A stretch of 64,000 nucleotides of DNA from positions 558,001 through 622,000 of the forward strand of contig JBANDB010000004.1 of NCBI GenBank assembly GCA_037576215.1, given 5' to 3'. The position numbers and the translations under genes were made by a program. The stretch comes from Armillaria gallica (Eukaryota > Basidiomycota > Agaricomycetes > Agaricales > Physalacriaceae). Positions 11,716 through 22,055 of this stretch are shown piece after piece; the first letter of the stretch is position 1; every line of letters starts with the position of its first letter. The notes below the pieces were generated by a model. The model searched no databases. It was not told where the DNA came from and saw nothing but the letters and a program-made list of their open reading frames with translations.

Positions 11716-11853
11716 CTGTACTATTTCAATCAATTCGTCAGTCACAGGTCACAAGGCTGAAAAAACTCACTGTCAAAAATCGCCATAAATTGAAACAAAA
11801 TTTCTGAGCTCCATGAGTTTCAAAATTGTGACAAATTGATTGAAATAGTACAG
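11716..11853. mobile_element. 138-bp mariner-type MITE with TA target duplication
   Basis: The left end TA|CTGTACTATTTCAATCAATT and the right end AATTGATTGAAATAGTACAG|TA are exact inverted copies over 20 bp, extending to about 25 with one mismatch. TA flanks both sides. The element is short, non-coding and AT-rich. Confidence 0.8.
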
Positions 11854-12059
11854 TATGTTCCTTTTCAAGTATTTGGACTTGGACCCTCATCGAATCTTCA
11901 CCTGTTTCCTTCATCATCCTCTCATTCCTCCCACTGATATCAGTTTGCACACTTGCTCTGCTCTCCTCGTCACATGGCATGACCCCAAATCTCTTATGCA
12001 TACCCTTTGCCCATGGCCATCACCACAGAATCTCATACCCTGCATAGTCGAGACCATAC

Positions 12060-13130
12060 AAGCATTGTCTGTCTCCAATTTCTATTACTCCTCAATGATG
12101 ATGACATTTTTCCACTTCCCACCACTCAGACATGCACCTGACTTCTCTCAACATCAAGCTGACTTTCAATATTTCCCATGCCTCTGCTGTTGCCACTCCT
12201 GCCTACTCCAATGCCAACTGTATGTACGTTCACACATATATCTGTGACTCTGTCATCCTCTTCGTGCCTTCTCGACCTTTGATTGTCATGTTTATCACTA
12301 TTTCTACGCCAATCTATCCGGGGTTTCTACTTCCGGCTACCCTTGTGTCTCTCCCTCCATCCGTTCCCCACCTCAATATCATCCCCAAGTCAGTGGGAAA
12401 ACGTAATCAAGAAAAGGCACTCAGTAGTGCCATCGTCGTATGCCCTAACATTGACGAACTCAAGATACTTAGACGGCGAGGCCGGCAACAAGTCCCGGGG
12501 TGTCGTCGTTCCTCATTTCAAGTGCCTTTGGGTGCTGGTCATGTGTAAACCTAGGATGGCGCAAATGAAACCTGGGAAGGAAGACCTTGACTAGAGGTTC
12601 GGAGTTCCCTCTCTTGCGCTTAACATCATTCACCCCACTCCATGGTCGTCAGCGAATGGGCACAGGCAGCTCGGCTTGCTGATGCGTGCCTTGTGCTCTA
12701 ACATGTCGCCTTCCCAAACAGAGTACAATGGGGCTGCCTATCTCCCTCGCTACTGTTTCTCCCCTCCTCCCGATCTTCACCATGTCTCACATTCGACGAT
12801 CTGTTGGTGAGGAAGATTGATCGTGATATTCCTCCACCACCTCCGAGTAAAGTCACTCCTTTGAAAGAGCAAAGGTTCACAATAGGAGGGCAGTGCTTCG
12901 TCCTCAACAATAGCGATGATGATGATACCCACTTCGAAGTTTCCTGGAACCGGTCAAAGTTGACGTTCAAGGTGCTGGTGAGATGGTGATGGTCCTGGTG
13001 TCGCATAAGTTACATGTCTTTCCCCACTCTTGCCATTCAATGTTCTCATGTTACTTCATAGATCCTCTGCCATTGTCTTGAAGATGACTGGTTTTACCCC
13101 CGCTTCATGTATATATCTTTATCTTTATCT
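12060..13130 (+). pseudogene. Block X, copy 1: fragment of a recurrent coding block (unknown function)
   Basis: This stretch aligns by eye, in the same order, with 19080-20110 and in part with 17181-17600, 26960-27250, 31440-31990 and 38120-39110. Landmarks are a start around TTACTCCTCAATGATGATG, a middle around 12390-12560 (SVGKRNQEKALSSAIVV), a Pro-rich part at 12800-12990 (IPPPPPSKVTPLKEQRFTIG) and an end FKVLVRW or similar. It has several frame changes and no single long frame. A kinase-like fragment follows at 13583, so block X may be the N-terminal half of that protein. The function is not recognised. Confidence 0.5.
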
Positions 13131-13582
13131 GTCAGTACCTTCGTTCTCCGACTCGTGCATTTATACCAAATCACATACTACCTCCATCTCTTCGTGGACA
13201 TAGAACATTCGGCCAATGAAAGAAGTCTCCTTATTGAACTCAACAGCACCGATGCTACTTCCATGTGGGGCCCAATACCTACACCAACCGCTAAAACACA
13301 CCTACTCGGCGGCTATTTCCATTGCATCCTCTTGGCTGCTGGCTTCTCTGACACGCTCGATTCACTCTGCACATCTGTTTGTGTACTATCCATCAGCTGT
13401 CCCTCTATGAGGACTTCAAGATAACTGACATCCTTCATAGGTGCTGGCGGGTGGTTAACCCTCGTATGACACTGATTTTCCCGACGGTGCTGGGAGAATC
13501 GGATTTCTTACATTCGCAAAAGAATTACAGATTCCGTCGAAATACTCCTTTGTTAAAACCCCAATGTACCATACTGGCGTGA

Positions 13583-14388
13583 TTGGGGGTCAAGTGTTCA
13601 TTAATTCTCAAGGACAAGGTGCGTTTTCAGAGCCTACATGGGCTTCTCCTCTCAGCGAATATTACTAATATCTGCCCGAGAGAACTAGCTGGAACTAAGA
13701 ATATTGTGTACACCGAGCTCGAGGACCTGCAGTGGTCGGTGATTCCGTACTACTATGAGAAACATAAGGTATGGTACACCATGTCCGATCTCGTGTCGCA
13801 CGGATCGCCTGACGAACAGTTCGTAATGTCCAATGGGGAGTCTACGTGTGTAATTCTCCTGGAATACAATGAAGGCATCACGCCTGCTTAGTTGCAAACA
13901 AGTATCCAAGCCACGAGTCTCCGCAATACAAGCCTTTATCTGACGAATTGTGTACCGAATGGCTCCATATCGCCAAAGAGCTCGTAAGTTATCTCCATTT
14001 CTACTCAGTATTCTGTTCAAATCTCCTTGAACAGTACGTCTCGGCGCTACTCAGGATGTCCACCGTGGCCAAACACAGATTAGTCCACTGTGATCTCAAA
14101 ACGCAGAATATCATGATCACCTCCATGTCCCCCCGGCAGGTCGTGTATATTGATTTTGTGTTTTCCGCGCTCAGGGTTCCCGAGCACCTCATCGAAGTTC
14201 ATAATACCCGATATCGATCAGTCGTTCTGCTCACGGGTTGCTGTCGTCAGCATACTAAACATGTTGAACAGTGGGCGAAGAAACATTCACCAGGTGGTTT
14301 TGATGTATCCAAGTGGAGGAAATTCAGAGTATTAATGTTTCATCTCCAAATGTCGGTAGTCCCAGTGTTCTTCAACTACGCCGCGTAG
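13583..14388 (+). pseudogene. Protein-kinase-like fragment, copy A
   Basis: The N-lobe part contains NIVYTELEDLQWSVIPYYYEKHKV and YTMSDLVS. After a likely intron at 13984-14034 the C-lobe follows, with the catalytic loop HRLVHCDLKTQNIMI (HxD with Asp, Lys and Asn present) and VVYIDFVFS where kinases have DFG. It ends in QWAKKHSPGG. A stop near 13890 falls between the lobes and may be intronic or a lesion. The closest relatives seen are the minus-strand copy at 17853-18560 (YAYNELKDLQGTVISYYYGKHK, ILHGDISVQNMLI, VVFIDFARC) and the short piece at 39182. The substrate is unknown; DFG replaced by DFV suggests a divergent kinase or pseudokinase. Confidence 0.65.
13984..14034 (+). other. Probable 51-bp intron in kinase copy A
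   Basis: GTAAGT donor and GAACAG acceptor. Removing it joins DELCTEWLHIAKEL to the exon that carries the HxD loop. Confidence 0.6.
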
Positions 14389-14699
14389 ATCGTTACGATA
14401 TATGGACTCATCGCGTATATCCTTTCAGCTGTGTAGTATGTATACCATTACTTATCTCCCCGACCATCACATAGGTATTCACCGCTGAGTAGTTGGCCTC
14501 GATAGGGGGCGGCCTGGACATAAAGTCACGTTTCTCATAACAAAGACACTACGCAGGATACCATGCGCTATTCTTCTCGCCGGGGAGTTAGGGAACTGAT
14601 AGATTAACCGATACATTTCCTTCGACAGGACGCAGAAACTCTATTCACCATTACATAGCTCACAAAATCGCAACTTCCCGCTTGGTATTGGCATTCATA
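14389..14699. other. Spacer between kinase copy A and a duplicated segment
   Basis: No gene seen. From about 14700 the sequence begins to match 39560 onward. Confidence 0.45.
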
Positions 14700-16838
14700 C
14701 GTGAACACTGAGGTCCTCTGCATGATCAAAAGACTGAAAACTGTCGATCGGAATATTGATATTCTGGTAAAGAAATATAAAAATCATTTCGAGACGGAAA
14801 TTAGATACATGCATACCACTTCATCGATATCCGTCCTGGAGTCGTTCGGTGCGAATCTGAGAACTTTTGGTTCAGAAAATTCACTGTTCGTGTGCGGTCG
14901 ATGGTCCCTTCGACAATTCAGCCTTTAAAGAAACTATCAGCTCCTACGGAGATGAAAACATGGGTTGGCTCGTACATAACAAGTAGGGAGTTGACATAGA
15001 CTACAAGGTGTTAGATCTAGCATTCACATAGAATAGGTGATGTGCTGACGTTTTGGTAAGATAAAATCGACACCTAGGAAGATTAAAGTGTTTGGCCACA
15101 CGAGATACTGGGATTTACAATTAACTTCAGACCACGGAAGTGTGTTCAGATTTTCCATACCGTTATCAAAGTAAGTAGCGACCATGCGCTGCCAGTTGTT
15201 CAGTCCCTGCGTATCCCATATTGCGGAGAGACTGTTACCTCGTAGCTAAACCTGATACCACCACGAGCCGCGTGAGACCAAGAAGCATTGCAGAAGTGCT
15301 ATAAAAGGTTAAAAGAAGAATCATGAAGAACGGAAACAGCTTGCCTGGAGAACGCGGAAAATTCCCTGCATTTATTCAAGTAGTAACACATTGAGAAGGC
15401 GATGACAAAATCGCACATAGCAGGGATGGAAAAGACAGCGCATGTCGACTTCTTGAGGGTATGCGAGATGTAGGTATGTTAGTTATTGTATCAAATCGTA
15501 AACGTGCCTTTATGTTTGGTAACAAGAGGAAGCTGGATATGGTGTATCTGTCGAGAGCTGTATGAGTGCTAACCTCAAGCCACCAGAAGAAAGCGTTTTT
15601 ATTACACATCGTAGACGGCAACTAATGATCTCGTGAGGAGGAGACTAGAAGATGAAAGATAGCTTACAGACTCCGGTACCTTTAAAGATGGTAAATCAGG
15701 TCAGCCACACTATTGACGGGACACACACCGAAGGCGACTGTACCAATCAGAACCTGCAAGCTCATTTTCAGGGAAAAGCTATCCTGTCTATGGAGGGCGC
15801 CTACCACAAACCACGGAAGAATCCTACCAAAGTGACGGCCAACTAAAAGGGGACTGAGCTTTGCGCTTCGGTAACGGGCAGGAGATAGAGCGAACGTTTC
15901 CAGATCCGGATAGCATATACACTGTATATTACGCCGGTGAGTAAAGATGCAGGCAAGCATTTCATAAACATACACCTGGACACCCACGATGATAACCATC
16001 TGCAGAATATTGATAAGTATCAGATATTGGAACACAATCGGAGGACGAACGCTGAGCAGTATTTGAAGCTATATATTTGATGTAGAGTTTATTCTGAGGA
16101 CAGTTCAACTGAGACCGAGATAAATACCTTAAAACTCCTGGGTCAGGAAAACCAATGAGGTTCGCACAACTTCCCGATGATCTTGACGTACCAAACGATA
16201 CGATAGATCCCACCATAGTCACCAAACAAATCAACCAGATAGTGATATATCGCATGGGTACTGAAAGCCACATGAAGACTATCCAGAGCCCTGGGTAACA
16301 CGGTGATCGATCAGAACAATTAAAAGCCGGATGGACTTCGACGCACCAAAGTATAAGAACCTGGTCACAGGAGCCCAGTGACTCGGAGCAGATTTGAAGT
16401 ATCACAAGAAGTATACGCACGGAGTATCGGTACACCCACCAATCATCTGGGTATTTCTTGTAATAGATGACCACTTGGAGATTCGTTATTCCGAATAATC
16501 TGTTATCGGCAGAGGGGTATAGTTGAGGAGAAATATAGGAACAAGCAGACTTACATGACAGCTATCGTCGAACCAATACAGAGAGGACCAAGAGTCATTC
16601 CGAAGGGAGGAACAGTGGTCTGCGCCTGCGATGTCATTCTAGAATATGAGGGTAAAGATGAGAAAGATAGACGTGAGGACTGGGGCGTCCATTTCTTTAT
16701 GCATCTCTTGCAGAAGGTCAAGATACTTAGTGGATCCGGATGGCAGTGCATGGGAAGTGCGTCCTCGGCGCAGATAAAACAGGCCCGCTCCTCCACGTCC
16801 AATAGATGATCAAACAGCCATGCATGCGTTACCCTCAA
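14700..16838 (-). pseudogene. DUF6534-like multi-pass membrane protein, copy 1 (with duplicated flank)
   Basis: Reading the minus strand from 16838, an exon ends TLGPLCIGSTIAVM, then comes a GTAAGT...AACAG intron, then VIYYKKYPDDWWVYRYS. This mirrors copy 2 (TLGPVYFGTIVAAMQ, then ITFYMKYPKDWWVHRYLV). Later segments are hydrophobic (YLILINILQMVIIVGVQVYVYE). The pattern is that of the DUF6534 family of fungal seven-helix proteins, whose function is unknown. Several frames are broken by stops. The whole stretch including the non-coding tail (14700-15350) resembles 39560-41706, so it is one half of a segmental duplication. Confidence 0.55.
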
Positions 16839-17190
16839 AAAGAGTGGATCTTTGATGCAATTGAACGTCAGATGGTGCCATCTTTCCGCTCAAGGCCGGG
16901 GAGATCCGTGTGCAAAAATAGAGAGCACGCGCATCTATCAAGGTGCCCGTGGTTCTAAAGCCTTGGTATTGTCGTCTCTCAGTATGGATATATCCGTTGA
17001 TAGTCGAATTGTTAGCATTTGATTCTCGTGGCAGACGGACGTAGACCCGTCCAAGCTTAGCATAGATCTTCGCAGTTTTATGTGTTTCGCGACAGAAGAG
17101 TTTGATTTGGTCATAAATCAGCGATTTTGGAGATATTTGGGATCCTTTCGTGCGTTCAGACTCTCCAAAATCAGGTTCCTGATGTAGTCC

Positions 17191-17580
17191 GTGCCCTGTT
17201 TCATCATCAATAGAGATAAAGCTATAGTGATTCGTGAAGCGAATGGGTCGTTTTCCCGAACGGAGTACATTGGCGCCGTTCAGCTCTCTCGCTACGGTGT
17301 TTCCCCCCGCTTCCGATCCTTGCCTTGTCTCCCATTTGACGATCTCTTCGTGAAGGAGGTCCAACGCATCGTTCCTCTGCCACCTCCTAAGAATCCAGTG
17401 CCTTTCAAGGACCAACGGTTCGGACGAGAAGAACAGTGCTTCGACTTCAATGACAGAGACAATGTCGACTCGTTCTTTAAACTGAGTCCAAGAAAGGAGA
17501 GTCGCTCAATTCAACGTTACCCGGAGCAGGTCGAGGTTGACATTCAAGGTGCCGGGAAGATAGTGATGGTGCTGATGTAA
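17191..17580 (+). pseudogene. Block X, copy 2: C-terminal piece only
   Basis: A 129-residue open frame contains LPFDDLFVKEVQRIVPLPPP, PVPFKDQRFGREEQCFDFND and VEVDIQGAGKIVMVLM. These match the end of the other block X copies at 12800-13000, 19790-19920 and 27000-27060, and this is the best preserved version of that part. The upstream half is missing. Just downstream, on the other strand, is kinase copy B. The true start codon is unclear. Confidence 0.55.
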
Positions 17581-17852
17581 TGGAAAGTACACGTCTATTT
17601 CTTATATTTAATCATTTAATATTCAGGAATCTAACTTTCCACCGTAGATCTTCTAGCAGGGAAAGAGGGGACCAGATCGTGACCAGCACTCCTTAACGAG
17701 ATTCACTAAATATTGTCGACGCTAGCTAAAAATGTTTTCGAACAGACTATTCAACAGATATTCTTCAAGAACGATAATCAATTTCATAGGGAAGTAAAAC
17801 AACGCTCGTGGAAAGGCTATCAGCGACTACCTGTTTAACACGTAGCGCGTAT

Positions 17853-18560
17853 TCATATGGACACCCCGGGATACACGAGATCACCTCCAAGAGTGCCCTT
17901 CGCCTCTGCCCATTCGACGAGATCTTTGTAATGATCCATACAACACAGCGTCAAAAAAGTCATAACATCTTTCGGCTCATCGTGACCGAGTTCCTTTAGC
18001 TTGTGCTCCGTCAAGTTAATATTGCACCTCGCAAAATCGATGAATACAACATGCGTCGGGTTATTAGCAGTAGGAGTAATGAGCATGTTCTGTACACTTA
18101 TGTCTCCATGCAAGATTCTACGTTTGTTGATCTTGGTGATACCATGAAGTGCAAGTTTTGTCTGTAATGCAGTATTTCTGTGAGGGTAAAGGATCTGAAA
18201 AGATATAATACATACAACAGCTTTGGCCTGCCCGACCATGATATCGTAGAAAGGTAAATTGGTCCTCGGCTCGTCGGTATCGGAGTGCTCTGGGAAGGCT
18301 TCGATCAATCCCTCGAGAGAGATATCATTGACATACTCGAAGACGAGCACACGAGCGACTTCCCCGTTCTTCATTGCCAGCTATTGGTTGTATATGAATC
18401 ATAAGCCAAGACGTCAGGAAATCAACACACCTTATGCTTGCCATAGTAATACGAAATCACTGTTCCTTGTAGATCCTTCAGTTCGTTGTATGCGTAGTTC
18501 TCACAGCCAGGGAGTTGCTTCAGAGACAGAGCTAGAGCCAGAGAAGGTGGCGAGCGAGAT
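17853..18560 (-). CDS. Protein-kinase-like domain, copy B
   Basis: Read on the minus strand: KQLPGCENYAYNELKDLQG, then VISYYYGKHK, then a likely intron near 18381-18432, then MKNGEVARVLVFEYVNDISL (hinge region), then a 54-bp intron (18162-18215), then the catalytic loop RRILHGDISVQNMLI and VVFIDFARC in place of DFG. The C-terminal part ends DLVEWAEAKGTLGGDLVYPG. It is the most continuous of the three kinase fragments. HGD with a following Asn is compatible with catalysis, while DFA instead of DFG is unusual. The 5' end is not resolved. It has the look of fungal protein-kinase-like (PKL-fold) families. Substrate unknown. Confidence 0.6.
18162..18215 (-). other. Probable 54-bp intron in kinase copy B
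   Basis: On the minus strand, GTATGT donor and TTACAG acceptor. It joins GQAKAV to TKLALHGITK in phase 0. Confidence 0.65.
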
Positions 18561-18639
18561 TCGAGTGGAAGCAGCGAGGCCTGGAAGATTTTCAAAACAC
18601 CAGTTCCTCGAATCTCGTTGGAAACTCGTGTTTTAACAT

Positions 18640-19079
18640 CCGCAGTACAGACGACAAATCAATGAGCCTCAGATTGTTGTAGTTCGAGCACGGGAGGGAA
18701 CGAAAAGAGCAACTCGTTTAGACCTAGTATGTCGACATGGTGGTAAACGGTAAAGAAAGAAAAGCTACGGGTACGGTAAATAACGGGTTCGGAGCCGGTT
18801 GATTCCGACGGCTCGTACAGCCACCAGTAACTCCAATACAGATTCCATGAAGGGCTGAAGGAGTTCAGTAATGACAGTTGTTTGCGAATGACGGAAGTTT
18901 GCGTTCGCTATCTGGTTTAACTACAGCAGGCAGCGTCACTTCGAAGGAATCTCCGATGCTTAGAGATCTACCACAGTGCCAGGCCCGGAGAAATGCAGTT
19001 AGCTGGTATACTCTGCGTCCCTGCCTTGCCATCACCGCACGCGTAACCTTCGCTCTCCAACTCTCCCTTCCTTTCATCT
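18640..19079. other. Spacer, no gene recognised
   Basis: CpG-richer DNA between kinase copy B and block X copy 3. Overlapping open frames on both strands show no recognised motif. Confidence 0.4.
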
Positions 19080-20110
19080 GCACATCATGCGCCCCCACTC
19101 CGCCTTTGATCTCCACGACATCATGTTTAGTGACACAAAACTCTCCAGGCAGGCGGAGGCTAAGCTTCTGACGTGGCTCGATGGCCAGACTAACGTTATC
19201 TCATTCGACTTTCCATTGCCATTACTCCTCGATAATGATGCGACTACCAGACACCTCTCCGCGCCTACGCCGCTCTTGACGCTGACTCAAGATATATTTA
19301 CGCATGCGGCCGCAACTCTGCTCCCCAATCTTACCACCCTCCACGGCCCGCCACATCTTGTTATCCTATTTGCGCCATCTCTACCAAGATATATGCTGAT
19401 TCTCGTACTATGACCACCCTCGAGTCCCTCCGTCCCTCTCTTCGACATCTCCATGCTGTGTTCAAGTATGTCGGTAAAACGTACCGAAGAAAAGATGCTT
19501 CGTGGTACCGTCGTCATATACCGTAACATTGAAGAACTCCAACGGAGGGAGAGGCCGGCGAAGAGTGTTGGTGTGGTGTCATTCCTCGTTTCTCCTTTCA
19601 AGTACCGTCGGGTCCTAGTCATGCGTATATCGAGCATGGCTGAAGTGAAAGCCGTGAAGGAAGGGCTCGACGAGAGGTTCCCTCTCCCTCAACGAGCCAG
19701 AACACGACCAACCTTGTCTACCATCAGTGGCTCGGATCGCTCGATGGTTGTCAGCGAGCGTGCAGTGCTCCGTGCTTAACGATGGTGAAGACGGTGACGA
19801 AGACTTGTTCTTTCAACGGAGTCCAAGAAAGGAGATTATTTCGACGATGTTGCCACAAGCAGGTAGAGGTTGATGTTCATGGTGCTGGAAACATGGTGAT
19901 GGCGCTCGTATAGCGTAAGGTACGGGTATTTTTCTCCGTTATTGTCATTCAAAGTCGTAATCCTTCATCATAGATCCCCTGCCGTCGGCACCAAGATGCA
20001 TGATTTTACTGTTTGTTCATATATATATTCCTCACTATTTATCCTTACCTTCGCTTCTCCGATTCATGGATATATACCCAATTACATCCCATGCTCCCTT
20101 TTTGTAGCTG
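19080..20110 (+). pseudogene. Block X, copy 3
   Basis: The longest copy of block X. The first frame (19087-19413) has HSAFDLHDIMFSDTKLSRQA, LLTWLDGQTNVISFDF and LTQDIFTHAAATLLPNL. The second (19453-19779) has EEKMLRGTVVIYRNIEELQR and SGSDRSMVVSERAVLRA. The tail at 19850-19920 matches the VDIQGAGK end in another frame. At least two frame changes make it a pseudogene. I do not recognise the family. It looks like a globular protein with a Ser/Thr/Pro-rich linker, and in copies 1 and 5 it precedes kinase fragments. Confidence 0.5.
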
Positions 20111-20370
20111 TCGACCTCAACGTTCAATATCTAAATCAGGTGACAGGTCAAGACTACTCGTGCTTGTCCGGCGATCATCCAAGGTTTTTTTGCTACTCCA
20201 CGTATCGTGTCTGAAGATATGAAGACCTGCGTTATGCAGCATCGACATTTTCTAACCTGAACACTCCTAGCTCAATGTCCACATTCGGCTCAGGTTGCGG
20301 TCTGGATCCATGGTGAGTTACCAGCTCCCCGGTAGAATGGTTCGAACTCATCGACAACGGCTATGTGAAA

Positions 20371-20529
20371 TTATTCAGTTGACAGAAGACTGAAAGATTC
20401 ATATGATCTGCATACTTGATTTGTGCCCATGTTGCGACCCTTTTCCTCTTCAAGACACTCGGCCAGGACACAGACAATCTCTTTCATATCCCTCTTCCAA
20501 CGTTTCAGATCATCTTGTGTTCCATTGTC
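20371..20529 (-). pseudogene. 3' end of the DUF6535 gene, stranded outside the inverted segment
   Basis: The minus strand encodes ADNGTQDDLKRWKRDMKEIV and then CVLAECLEEEKGRN before the frame ends near 20371. It stops exactly at the 9-bp flank of the left 1,111-bp element. Its frame fits on to the frame ending CYTLHLA at 24385-24405 if the flanks are rejoined. This is the C-terminal tail of the gene whose body is now on the plus strand between the two elements. Confidence 0.75.
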
Positions 20530-20538
20530 GGCCGGATG
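20530..20538 (+). repeat. Outer 9-bp flank of left element (half of a split target duplication)
   Basis: GGCCGGATG. Its partner is the inner flank of the right element (24397-24405), which reads GGCCAGATG on the minus strand. The only difference is at a CpG. Confidence 0.8.
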
Positions 20539-21649
20539 GGGCCAAGAGAATTCTGTGTTTGACCCTTGCGTGCATGCGTTCAACTGCGTTCGCCTGCGTT
20601 TGCGTAAGTTCAACTTGCGTGCGCTTGTGCCCTGATTGATGCGTTTAGATGCGTGGTCATCTGATAGCTAGTGTCATTTCAATAATACGTCATAATTATG
20701 TTTTCTGTTGAAATTAAACTTACTTGTCCGGATTTCCTGGAGATATCTCCATGACTTATTATGACTCACTAATGTGGTGGAATGGTCTGGAAAGGCTATA
20801 AATGCATGCATGTTAGTAAGTTCTAGTATCACAATGAATATAGTACCCTCTGGTGTTGAAGTACTGATGCTGTTCTCGATTTTGAGTGAATCAGGCATCT
20901 CTAAAATTAACGCAAAGACTCACGCATCTCAAAAATAAGTCACACATGCGTCCAAACATTGAACGCAAGCGTTCAGATAGCGCACGCATGCGTTTCTTTT
21001 CAAAACGCATGCATCCGAGATTAAATGCAGATGTGTGACAGTGTTGTGACAAATCTGCATTCGGTGCATTTGATGCGTTCAAGTCTGAGTTGAACTAGTT
21101 GACTTATGATCGCTTCAATTTATCCCACCCATAATTGCTTCTAGTCACTCATTCTAGGCAGTTATCTTATTTTAATGATGTATTCTAGTCATGCATAGCC
21201 AGGTTGCCGTCAAGTCATCGTTTTTGAGCCAGGATTTGGCTCAGTTTCTTCTTAGTTTCTTCAACTTGTTCCTCAACAAAATGGTAATGGTGCCATGGTT
21301 TTTACTGATGGTTATCATACCTCATGACCACTAACACTCTCAAAACCTCCAAATTCTCTTACATTTAAAATACCAGCTCGAACATTAATGGACTCAGCTG
21401 TACAGAGACTCTACCATGACAAAGAAAGTTAATTATGGCTGGTGTCGATGTCATACTTGGTATAAATCTAATAAGCAGTAAGTCTTACTTACACTGTAGC
21501 TAATAAAATAATTTAACAGGTGTTTGTAAGCCCAAACGCACAAGATGGCCAACAAACGCATCCATGTCACGCTCACGCAGATGTGACAAACGCATGCGTG
21601 AAAATGCAAATGCACGCATGCAAATGCAAATGCAGAATTCTATGTGCCC
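20539..21649 (+). mobile_element. 1,111-bp non-autonomous transposon, left copy
   Basis: It begins GGGCCAAGAGAATTCTGTG and ends CAGAATTCTATGTGCCC, so it has short inverted ends around the palindrome AGAATTCT, with subterminal regions dense in ATGCGT/ACGCAT words. Its inverted near-identical partner at 24406-25516 has exactly the same length. Open frames inside (for example 20891-21082 on the minus strand) exist in both copies only because the copies are nearly identical; no transposase motif is seen. 9-bp target duplications suggest a Mutator-like (MULE) affiliation, by inference only. Confidence 0.9.
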
Positions 21650-21658
21650 AACTGCCTC
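21650..21658 (+). repeat. Inner 9-bp flank of left element
   Basis: AACTGCCTC. Its exact reverse complement GAGGCAGTT is the outer flank of the right element (25517-25525). The pair is one target duplication split by inversion. Confidence 0.85.
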
Positions 21659-22000
21659 GACCTTTGGGACCCCATCTGCTCTGGCAGAGAAAGGGAAGAA
21701 TTCATCCTCGCCTGTTGAAAATTATGTGCGACGGCCAATCAGGAGAAGATAGCCTTTCATTTTTGGTCTACCAGGGACTGCACCTGTGAGAGTGCCTACT
21801 GGTATGTGTGCTGCTCTAAGCATTACCACTTCCCTCATGAATCTATTCTAGGCGACTCTCGAGTGTATCCACCGAGTCAACCTTTTGAAGAAGCAGGGCC
21901 AACGTCCAGTGTTTGGCGAGCATATTTGGATGAAAGCCTGATTTACCACACTGATATGCTTGAAAAGCAGAGAGGACAAACGAATGTTCTCCTCGTTTTT

Positions 22001-22055
22001 GTGAGTGCGTTCAGTCAAATGCATGAAACATCACTTGAATCTTTTCCCTTTGTAG
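22001..22055 (+). other. Probable 55-bp intron in the DUF6535 gene
   Basis: GTGAGT donor and TTGTAG acceptor. It joins TNVLLVF to AGLFLVIVTAF, a junction typical of DUF6535 proteins. Confidence 0.75.

Noticed and set aside
20891..21082. Conserved 63-residue frame present identically at 20891-21082 and 24973-25164
   Set aside because: It lacks an ATG start and is identical only because both positions lie in the near-identical 1,111-bp elements. No protein motif.
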